Below are positions 5,588 to 10,867 of a DNA stretch of 10,867 bases, piece by piece; position 1 is the first letter of the stretch, and the number at the start of each line of letters is the position of its first letter. The position numbers were made by a program, and so were the translations under genes. Source of the DNA: Nitrososphaerota archaeon (GTDB lineage: Archaea > Thermoproteota > Nitrososphaeria > Nitrososphaerales > Nitrososphaeraceae); contig VBPR01000003.1 of the NCBI GenBank assembly GCA_005877345.1, forward strand, positions 1 to 10,867, given 5' to 3'. The notes under the pieces were generated by a model, which worked only from the letters and a program-made list of their open reading frames with translations, searched no databases and was not told the origin of the DNA.

Positions 5588-6175
5588 ATGAAGAGCATAT
5601 TGTTTCTATTGATGGTCATTTGTATTTTGATATTTTCCGGATTAATCTACTCCAATACTACAGTCAATGCACTGCAAGTAGACCGATATTGGAGCGTGCT
5701 TGAAGGAGATCAGCTAATACCGCCTACTATTACATATGCCCATGGCTTCATTGGTCTAAAGTTCAGAGAGGATTTCAAGCAACTTGTATACAATGTTAAT
5801 GTGAATAATATCGACAATATAACTGGTATTTATGTTTACAGTCGTGGTGACAATAGTAAAAACGCAAGTATGATCTTAAATTTGTTGGAAGAAGCAAAGG
5901 AGGTCAAAGTCAAAGAAAAATTCAAGGGGGCTAGCGTAATGTTGGCAAAAAAACATGAAGTTGAAGGGACAGCTGCTATTGGTGGTATAACCTCTGATGA
6001 TCTGCAGGGAGAATTAAAAGGCAAATCTCTAGAGGATTTTCACAAATTGATGCTGAACGGAGGAATATTTGTGATTGTTGTGACAAAGCAATTTCCGCGT
6101 GGTGAGATTGGGGGAGGCGAATTCGTGCCGATTGATAGATTTTTTCCGGATATTTCTGATTTCAACTGGAACTGA
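5588..6175 (+). CDS. Exported CHRD-domain protein
   Basis: This 195-residue protein has a clear N-terminal signal peptide (hydrophobic 4-20, possible cleavage after VNA, residue 28). The mature part begins with the CHRD pattern: 'WSVLEGDQLIPPTITYAHG' region (35-53) with the conserved Pro-Pro pair, then GFIGLKF, a Tyr/Val-rich strand LVYNVNVNNIDNITG (66-80), and a late FPRGEIGGGEF (169-179), equivalent to the GGEIRG end of the domain. CHRD domains, named after chordin, occur in exported microbial proteins of mostly unknown function. The usual His-x-His of the central strand is replaced by Y-V-Y (82-84), so metal binding at that point is doubtful. A charged Lys/Glu insertion (101-125) extends the domain. 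It is divergent from the phosphoesterase gene and convergent with the SRPBCC gene. Confidence 0.8.
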   Translation: MKSILFLLMVICILIFSGLIYSNTTVNALQVDRYWSVLEGDQLIPPTITYAHGFIGLKFREDFKQLVYNVNVNNIDNITGIYVYSRGDNSKNASMILNLLEEAKEVKVKEKFKGASVMLAKKHEVEGTAAIGGITSDDLQGELKGKSLEDFHKLMLNGGIFVIVVTKQFPRGEIGGGEFVPIDRFFPDISDFNWN

Positions 6176-6622
6176 ATAATTATGATACTAAGAAAATAAT
6201 GCCAGAGGCGATAAGATGAATTGAGTTACTTGCTTTTATATGATAATATAAATAAACATTTTAGGTATCCACTATCTATCTAGCATATTGGTCTTAAAAA
6301 GAAAAAGAAGTATATCAACCAGATTAAGACGTATGTTTTGATTGTTGGATGAATGACACTAACCGTAAAATTTGATTCTCAAATAGTTACCTGCTAAGGA
6401 ATCAAAAGTAATCTTTCCTACTTAAATTGGCTCTCAATTAATTTCCAATCTTAGGACAAAATTATCTTTAATCCCTTCCAGTCAATCATATTTGGAACAC
6501 GAATTTCACTGCTTTAAGAGTTAGTTGGATAGATCATGTTATAATCAGTCGTAACGTTGTTACAATTAGTGAATTACTACGCACACGATTTGTAATATCG
6601 TGGTTTATACTTGGCATAGCCG
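6176..6622. other. Non-coding gap between convergent genes
   Basis: I find no gene in these 447 nt on either strand. The left half (6176-6440) is AT-rich and featureless to me. The right half contains repeat copy 5. Confidence 0.55.
6443..6567 (+). repeat. Dispersed intergenic repeat, copy 5 (diverged)
   Basis: CTTAGGAC (shared with copy 4), ATCCCTTCC (shared with copy 2), a TCATATTTGGA variant of the TCATATTTTGA core, ACGAATTTCACTGCTTT (similar to the flank of copy 2) and GTTGTTACAATT (6556-6567, identical to copy 3) occur in the same order as in the other copies. Confidence 0.5.
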
Positions 6623-6988
6623 TCATTCTTTTTGCATCAATCCATTAACATATCCTGTTTCAAGCATCAAAAGTGAATACAAAATATTTGCAATGTGTGT
6701 CCTGAGTATTGATTCTACTGCTATATCTCCATCCACATTTGTCTGAGTAGTGTATAAGACGTTAGTATTCTTATTTCCAGATATTCTGAATGTTTCTATG
6801 ATTTCAATCTGACCGTCTTGAGTATTTGTTTTAAATGCCAGCTCTTCATTTATTTTATCAATAGATATTTTTCTTGTCATTCCAATAAAGAATTCGGGAA
6901 AAAGCTGTTCTAAACGCGTATCCTTAAGAGCACGGTAGATTAGGTCTGGTGGAACACGTAAGGCAATAGTTTTTGAAATTAGACTCAT
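6623..6988 (-). CDS. SRPBCC/START-like domain protein
   Basis: This 121-residue protein resembles the SRPBCC (polyketide cyclase/Bet v1-like) fold. An initial beta strand, ISKTIALRVPP (4-14), is followed by helix DLIYRALKDTRLEQLFP (15-31). A run of strands follows (IGMTRKISIDKINEELAFKT; IEIIETFRISG at 61-71; NVLYTTQTNVDG), ending with a long C-terminal helix (about 91-118). Members of the fold bind small hydrophobic ligands in the cavity under the last helix. At 121 residues it is slightly shorter than the usual 140-150 but looks complete. There is no signal peptide, so it is cytoplasmic. The ATG at 6988 is supported by a TATA-like box 31-43 nt upstream. It is a solitary gene, and the ligand and role are unknown. 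Confidence 0.65.
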   Translation of the reverse strand: MSLISKTIALRVPPDLIYRALKDTRLEQLFPEFFIGMTRKISIDKINEELAFKTNTQDGQIEIIETFRISGNKNTNVLYTTQTNVDGDIAVESILRTHIANILYSLLMLETGYVNGLMQKE

Positions 6989-7018
6989 ATTTACTAGTAT
7001 GCGTTATGTCTTTTTCAT

Positions 7019-7031
7019 ACATTATATATTG
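7019..7031 (-). promoter_or_regulatory. TATA-like box of the SRPBCC gene
   Basis: The minus strand reads ACAATATATAATG, 31-43 nt before the ATG at 6988, consistent with a leader of about 10 nt. Confidence 0.45.
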
Positions 7032-7129
7032 TATCCCCTCACAAATTTGAGGAACTTCGCCGGATCCCCGTACTTACAGCATGTAAATAGAAACCTGTAA
7101 AAAATATGAGAAGAGGATAGAAATAGCAC

Positions 7130-7267
7130 CTACTCTGCTAATGTGTGAGTTGGCCTCTTAATCGTTTCATCCTTAGCCCTTAATTGCTTTAGATGAGTCA
7201 CGAAGAACCAAATGACCAGAGGAATACTTATAGCGACAGCAAAGTACCAGCCATTTTCAACTGCCAA
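7130..7267 (-). CDS. Possible residual small membrane protein (45 aa)
   Basis: From TTG 7267 an uninterrupted frame encodes 45 residues. They start LAVENGWYF, form one hydrophobic helix (about 7-26, containing ISIPLVIWFF), and end in a charged tail (KQLRAKDETIKRPTHTLAE). A perfect GGAGGTGAT, complementary to the archaeal 16S rRNA 3' end, lies six bases before the TTG. This makes independent translation possible even though the frame also continues upstream to a TGA at 7307-7309. It may simply be the intact 3' end of the decayed gene. Topology by charge would put the C-terminus in the cytoplasm. Function is unknown. Confidence 0.4.
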   Translation of the reverse strand: MAVENGWYFAVAISIPLVIWFFVTHLKQLRAKDETIKRPTHTLAE

Positions 7268-7273
7268 TTCTAT

Positions 7274-7282
7274 ATCACCTCC
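7274..7282 (-). promoter_or_regulatory. Perfect Shine-Dalgarno before the 45-residue ORF
   Basis: GGAGGTGAT on the minus strand is followed after six bases by TTG (7267). It is the strongest ribosome binding site in a window of otherwise mostly leaderless genes. The same bases also encode Gly-Gly-Asp in the longer frame, so it may be coincidental. Confidence 0.4.
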
Positions 7283-7535
7283 AGAATTCTTGCTTTGTGC
7301 GGACCCTCATTACTAACGTTGGAAATATAAGAAAAACTCCAAAAGACTATTGATGTGATGTCTAGAGAGCCAGCCCCGGTACGAAAACTGTAATATTGAT
7401 CCACCCAACAAGCCTAGTTACGATATGGTTACTGGTGTGCTATAGGTATTGATTAACTTTGTTATTTGAATATAGAACAATACATTTGTTGCCTGGTCGG
7501 TTTAGTCGCAATTTAAACAATATCAAATTCAAGTA

Positions 7536-7545
7536 CCTTTTATAG
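7536..7545 (-). promoter_or_regulatory. TATA box upstream of the decayed membrane protein gene
   Basis: CTATAAAAGG on the minus strand is a near-ideal archaeal TATA box. Transcription would start near 7520 and read into the decayed gene, so the locus may still be transcribed. Confidence 0.5.
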
Positions 7546-7811
7546 ATTAGGATTTCAATGTCGCATAGATGGAAATAAGTTCCGACAACGCCAAATTAAT
7601 CATCAGTTAATAATTTTACAAAGGATAATAGTGGGCTCTACAGAACGAATGATAAATATTCTCACAAGAAAACTGATAAGAAAGTATATGAGATAAGCAA
7701 TGTAATCATGGTATTTAGGCTCCACTTGTATTTTGAGTTTAGACCCATCCAGTTAATTAATTAATTTACTATATCTGCAACAGGAATAATAAAATGCATA
7801 CTTTGATCGAG
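7546..7811. other. Non-coding stretch, nothing recognised
   Basis: AT-rich DNA with stops in all frames. A GACCCATCC at 7742-7750 and TATTTTGAG at 7731-7739 faintly recall the dispersed repeat, but are too short to call a copy. Confidence 0.4.
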
Positions 7812-8789
7812 TTACTTTACTATAGTAAATTCATCTTCTGAATTTTTCCTATCATTAGGATAAAATCGTCCGATTACAGATGTTCCGTTATCTCTGAATT
7901 TCAAACTTAGGTAACCATGTAGAGTGTCTTCTTCTGTAATGACATATGGCAATTTGCCTCCTGCAAATTGATGTAAATCCCTTCCACCGGTTCCAACTGT
8001 AACGAAGATTTCTCCTTTAGGGCTATGGTAAGTATGATTTTCAATATTTGTAATTATAGGATTTGATGGGCTGCTTGGATTAAATGAAATTGGAAAAGTT
8101 CTCTGGTAATTATGTGCATGAGCCTGCAGGACTATATTAATTCCGTATTTATCGAATAATGGCTGATAAGTATTTCTCAAAGCCTCGTATGAGGTAACAG
8201 TAGCAAGTTCCGTCGGAAGTAGAGTCATTATTCTTTCACCAGATGGGATGGTATATGCTGGGATATGAAAATAGGGAATTATCCAAGCAATACTCTTATT
8301 AGAAGAAGTCTTCTCTAGGTCACTTTTAACGAATTTATATTGTTCTGAATTAAACTCTAATGGGCCATTAGTATCAATCGCAATAAAGTGGATATTCTCA
8401 AAATTAAACGAGTAATATGTTTTTGCTAGCTTGAAGTATTTCAAGTATTGATTTACTAATTCAGGAGCGGCATCATGATTACCGAAGGCGGTATGAATTC
8501 TTGTTGATAGTGGTTGTATCATGTTTAGCCAACAGTCTCCTGTCACTTCGTATGAATTATCACCCAAACCGATTACTAATTCGGGTTGACTCTTAACAAT
8601 GTCTGCAATAGTCTTGGATGTATTATTGTTACAGCCCCAATCACCAACTGCCGCAATGGAGAAATCTGGTATTTCTTTTATAGCTAGTATCTGGAAAGGG
8701 ATCAGTATACTAAAGTACAGAATAATACTTGTAAAGGTGAACATCACTACAGTCTTAAATTCCGGTATCTGCATAGATATAGAGTACAT
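7812..8789 (-). CDS. Exported purple-acid-phosphatase-like metallophosphoesterase, second copy
   Basis: This 325-residue paralogue of the protein at 4135-5193 carries the full purple acid phosphatase signature: AAVGDWG (46-52), GLGDNSY (74-80), GNHD (103-106), FHIP (174-177) and AHAH (223-226) followed by NYQRTFP. D77 and Y80 match the bridging Asp and metal-binding Tyr. GDWG and GDNxY are closer to the classical tartrate-resistant type than the first copy (GDLD, GDMYY). An N-terminal hydrophobic segment (about 13-36) is a signal peptide or anchor, so it acts outside the membrane. The protein ends at the catalytic domain and lacks the C-terminal extension of the first copy. ATG 8789 fits a TATA-like box at 8813-8821; Met6 (8774) is an alternative start that would give a more compact signal peptide. 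It is transcribed alone, divergently from the broken LLM gene. Confidence 0.9.
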   Translation of the reverse strand: MYSISMQIPEFKTVVMFTFTSIILYFSILIPFQILAIKEIPDFSIAAVGDWGCNNNTSKTIADIVKSQPELVIGLGDNSYEVTGDCWLNMIQPLSTRIHTAFGNHDAAPELVNQYLKYFKLAKTYYSFNFENIHFIAIDTNGPLEFNSEQYKFVKSDLEKTSSNKSIAWIIPYFHIPAYTIPSGERIMTLLPTELATVTSYEALRNTYQPLFDKYGINIVLQAHAHNYQRTFPISFNPSSPSNPIITNIENHTYHSPKGEIFVTVGTGGRDLHQFAGGKLPYVITEEDTLHGYLSLKFRDNGTSVIGRFYPNDRKNSEDEFTIVK

Positions 8790-8812
8790 AGCTACTTGCT
8801 ATTGTATATGTT

Positions 8813-8821
8813 GATTTAATT
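8813..8821 (-). promoter_or_regulatory. TATA-like box of the second phosphoesterase gene
   Basis: AATTAAATC on the minus strand lies 24-32 nt before the ATG at 8789. Confidence 0.4.
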
Positions 8822-9009
8822 GAGGTACGTAAAAATATTTATACAAGATATTTAGACATAAGGGAGTTGAACCATCTATAAGAAGATGAAATGCGACAAT
8901 ACATAAATCATGTACTCATGGAGATAAAAGGCAATAACATAGAAATTTAAAGTGAAGTTGTCATCACCCGATTATTATGTTTCGAGTATTATTAGCACGT
9001 CATCAAAGA

Positions 9010-9037
9010 ATTGTTTATTAATTAACAATCAATTGTT
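9010..9037 (+). promoter_or_regulatory. Triple ATTGTT/AACAAT inverted-repeat site
   Basis: ATTGTT (9010-9015), AACAAT (9024-9029) and ATTGTT (9032-9037) form two overlapping inverted repeats, one with an 8-nt and one with a 2-nt spacer. The first encloses the TATA-like TATTAATTA about 31-39 nt before the ATG at 9055. A regulator binding here would block the promoter of the LLM gene. Confidence 0.4.
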
Positions 9038-9054
9038 ATCTTGATATATACGAA

Positions 9055-10015
9055 ATGCAATTTGGAATCCAACATCCAAACTTTAATTTCGATTACGAGC
9101 AAGATACCTCTCAGATTCTTGGCACCATAAAGGACCTCGTTATAAAAGCAGAGAACGTCGGTTTTGATTCCTTTTGGGTAATGGATCATTTTCAGCAACT
9201 CCAAATAATAGGATCCTCGCAAGATCCATTACTGGAGGGTTGGACTACTATATCCGTACTTGCTGGTTTGACTACAAAAATAAAATTAGGAACGCTTGTA
9301 ACAGGAGTCATATACCGACACCCATCAGTGTTAGCAAAGATAGGGGCTACACTTGATGTACTAAGTAAAGGGAGATTGTTCATGGGAATAGGAGCTGGTT
9401 GGAATGAGCAAGAGGCCCCAGCATATGGAATTAGTAGTACTTTCCCATCAATACCAAGAGAGATTGAATCGTCTCGAAGAAGCAATACGAATCATACGAA
9501 ACATGTGGACTAAGGAACCTACTAGTTCATTCATTGGCAAGTATTATCAGGTCCGCGATGCGTATTGCAATCCCAAACCAATCCAGAAACCCTCACCACC
9601 GATCCTAGTCGGAGGAGGTGGCGAAAGAAGAACTTTGAAGATAGTTGCAAAATATGCTGACGCTTGTAATTTAATCGGATCTCTAGAGACAATAAACAGA
9701 AAATTAACAGTCCTGCGTGAACACTGCTAAACGCTTGGAAGAGATTATGATTCTATTTTAAAGACTAAACTTTGCGCAGTTATAATTAACGATGATGCAA
9801 ATGCAGCAAGAAAAAGGGTACAAGAGATACTTAATGGAATGCCTGAAGAACAAATCAGAGAATTTGCAATATATGGAACGCATGAAGAAGTACGTAGACA
9901 GATAGAGTTGTTCTAAAAGACAGGGATTGAATATATTATCGTGAATCTGGAGCCATCCAGTGAAGTAGACTCATTAGAAAGTTTTGCAAAAGAGATTATT
10001 CAGAACTTTAGTTGA
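9055..10015 (+). pseudogene. LLM-class F420-dependent oxidoreductase, frameshifted with two stops
   Basis: The translation starts MQFGIQHPNFNF and carries LLM-family landmarks: 'GFDSFWVMDHF', 'LEGWTTISVLAGLTTKIKLGT', 'YRHPSVLAKIGATLDVLSKGR' and 'GIGAGWNEQEAPAYG'. At 9456/9457 an extra A shifts the frame; removing it joins ...FPSIP to ERLNRLEEAIRIIRNMW, the usual helix at this point. The second frame continues with 'PPILVGGGGERRTLKIVAKYADACNL', meets TAA at 9728-9730, continues 'TLGRDYDSI', meets TAA at 9914-9916, reads 'KTGIEYIIVNL' and ends at TGA 10013. With the insertion removed the gene would be 320 codons including the stop, a normal length for the family. It is not a recent copy of the gene at 1-438, whose sequence differs throughout. 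Three separate lesions make sequencing error an unlikely explanation. Confidence 0.88.
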
Positions 10016-10017
10016 AC

Positions 10018-10024
10018 TTTTTTT
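10018..10024 (+). terminator. T7 terminator after the broken LLM gene
   Basis: Seven consecutive T residues begin two bases after the final TGA, a typical archaeal oligo-U terminator. Confidence 0.45.
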
Positions 10025-10310
10025 GAGTTCATATACCTTTAGATGAATCCAAATGAAATAACTGAATTCAGATTGAATATTATATCAAAATGCCTTTCGC
10101 ACCACTAGAGAACTAGTATGATATTTGTCCCCCCTTCAAAAATTAATCTTCTAATAATGAGTCGAGTCAGCAAAACGGAGAACTATAATTCTAACATTAA
10201 AAATACTAAAGCCTTGATATTAGTAAAAAAGACATCTTACTAGAATTAATGTGGAAGTTTTACCAGATTTAACTCATGAATTCAATAATAATTAGAAAGC
10301 GGGTATCAAA
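10025..10310. other. Non-coding gap before the small membrane protein pair
   Basis: AT-rich, with no supported gene. An AT-rich TTCAATAATAATTAG segment at 10281-10295 could serve as the TATA box of the following gene, though at 16-30 nt it is slightly close. Confidence 0.4.
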
Positions 10311-10580
10311 ATGAGTAATTTACTAGAGAATCCTATCTTAAGACCACATGAAATTACAAAGTCAAAACATAAAGAACCAAAGACCTCATCCATATTATTA
10401 ACCTCATTAGCAATAACTATGGCAATTATCTTGTTGATGTACTCTGGCATATGGTACTCAGAAGGCATAATGAAGCAATATTCTGCATGTAGAGATAAAA
10501 TAATAGGTTTCGAACAACGAGGATTTTACGAGAGTCCAGAACAACTTAGATTAGCCTTATCATTCTGCAATACAAAATAA
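10311..10580 (+). CDS. Small single-span membrane protein, unrecognised
   Basis: I do not recognise this 89-residue protein. A basic, hydrophilic N-terminus (KSKHKEPKT, 17-25) precedes one membrane helix (about 26-48, ...ILLTSLAITMAIILLMYSGIW). An outside domain of about 40 residues follows, with two cysteines (C60, C86) that could form a disulphide. Positive charges before the helix predict N-in/C-out topology. The phrase ACRDKIIGFEQRGFYESPEQLRLALSFC looks like a small helical hairpin closed by the two cysteines. The next gene starts 13 nt downstream in the same direction and also has two closely spaced cysteines in its outside part, so the two products may work together; this is inference. 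Confidence 0.6.
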   Translation: MSNLLENPILRPHEITKSKHKEPKTSSILLTSLAITMAIILLMYSGIWYSEGIMKQYSACRDKIIGFEQRGFYESPEQLRLALSFCNTK

Positions 10581-10593
10581 CGAGTTGAAATAA

Positions 10594-10848
10594 ATGCGTA
10601 GAGGTATTCTACTCATTTCTATCCTTGTAGCAGGGATGATACTTATCCTTTCTGCTGCAATGCTTGGTTACATATTTACACATTCTGATTCGAAAGGACT
10701 GAACATAATTAATTCAACAGGTGGGACCGATGGACATCAACCCTCACCAAATACGCAAACATCAGCATCATTAGAAGAAAACAAGAACATAGGAAGCATT
10801 GCGAATGTGCCAAATAAATGCTTAGGCTCAGCACTTTGTCAAGACTAG
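10594..10848 (+). CDS. Small membrane-anchored exported protein, unrecognised
   Basis: This 84-residue protein is second in a likely two-gene operon (13-nt gap after the stop at 10580). Residues 1-3 (MRR) are followed by a long hydrophobic stretch (4-28, with AGMILILSAAMLG), acting as signal anchor. The rest is a Ser/Thr/Asn/Pro-rich low-complexity stalk (about 31-70) ending in NKCLGSALCQD, with C76 and C82 close to the C-terminus. The stop at 10846-10848 is inside the window, so the gene is complete. The composition suggests a surface stalk with a small disulphide loop. No family is recognised and no function is proposed. Confidence 0.55.
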   Translation: MRRGILLISILVAGMILILSAAMLGYIFTHSDSKGLNIINSTGGTDGHQPSPNTQTSASLEENKNIGSIANVPNKCLGSALCQD

Positions 10849-10867
10849 TATCCTAGATCTTTGTTAG

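Larger units (their letters stand above)
7130..7501 (-). pseudogene. Decayed small membrane protein gene
   Basis: Successive reading frames on the minus strand join into one plausible membrane protein. The first is 'DQATNVLFYIQITKL' then 'STPVTI' (from 7498). After an apparent one-base loss near 7423 comes 'VTRLVGWINITVFVPGLAL', a TAG, a further TAG, then 'FGVFLIFPTLVMRV'. A second frame change near 7305 leads to 'AQSKNSGGDIELAVENGWYF' and the tail described in the next entry, ending at TAG 7130. The pattern suggests two or three membrane segments with a charged cytoplasmic C-terminus. I do not recognise the family. A good TATA box (CTATAAAAGG, 7545-7536) lies upstream. The upper half is uncertain because alternative frames also read as protein-like; the lower half is convincing. 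Confidence 0.45.

Noticed and set aside
9450..9460. Programmed frameshift in the second LLM gene
   Set aside because: There is no slippery heptamer or downstream structure, and two further TAA codons follow, so a dead gene is the simpler reading.
9174..9485. Additional frames on both strands within the LLM pseudogene
   Set aside because: All are shadows of the oxidoreductase reading frame, whose family motifs are unmistakable.
10118..10245. Short plus-strand frame of about 42 codons in the last gap
   Set aside because: Composition is polar and AT-driven, with no start signal, motif or promoter at the right distance.

Overview
The window looks like a chromosomal segment of an ammonia-oxidising archaeon (Nitrososphaerota/Thaumarchaeota; a Nitrososphaera- or Nitrosocosmicus-like soil lineage is my best guess). 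This rests on several things. Base composition is AT-rich. Most genes have an archaeal TATA-like box 24-35 nt before the start codon and no Shine-Dalgarno, as expected for leaderless mRNAs. The gene content is also typical: F420-type luciferase-like oxidoreductases, a cupredoxin-fold exported protein, a CHRD-domain protein, a small Rieske ferredoxin and a tiny CxC zinc-ribbon protein. No rRNA, tRNA, CRISPR array or intact mobile element was seen. Coding density is low, with many 200-500 nt gaps.

Layout, left to right. 1-438 (-): the N-terminal part of an F420-dependent LLM-family oxidoreductase gene with two in-frame TAG codons. 654-1058 (-): Rieske ferredoxin-like protein. 1099-1371 (-): small TM2-type membrane protein with a TTG start. 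1794-2692 (-): an exported protein made of a signal peptide, a long Gly/Ser/Asn/Asp repeat linker and a cupredoxin-like domain; it is split by a 4-bp deletion in its 18-bp tandem repeat. 3003-3066: a locally GC-rich hairpin cluster. 3138-3260 (-): 40-residue zinc-ribbon ORF. 3399-3854 (+): PLAT/LH2-like protein. 4135-5193 (-) and 7812-8789 (-): two exported purple-acid-phosphatase-like metallophosphoesterases, paralogues of each other. 5588-6175 (+): exported CHRD-domain protein. 6623-6988 (-): SRPBCC/START-like protein. 7130-7501 (-): a decayed small membrane protein gene whose last 46 codons remain open behind a strong Shine-Dalgarno. 9055-10015 (+): a second LLM oxidoreductase gene, broken by one frameshift and two stops. 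10311-10580 and 10594-10848 (+): a tandem pair of small unrecognised membrane-anchored proteins.

No pathway operon is evident. Genes are mostly solitary, each with its own promoter and often in convergent or divergent arrangement. The common theme is the cell surface: two secreted phosphatases, a CHRD protein, a repeat-linker cupredoxin and several small membrane proteins. The other theme is decay: four broken genes in under 11 kb, plus at least five diverged copies of an intergenic repeat (around the core GACCCAT...TTCCAGATTCATnCCTTCCG...CATATTTTGA), all in the same orientation. This is therefore an accessory, eroding region rather than a conserved operon. The points most worth checking are the repeat-associated frameshift in the cupredoxin gene, the loss of copper ligands in its cupredoxin-like domain, the dispersed repeat family and the GC-rich hairpin cluster.
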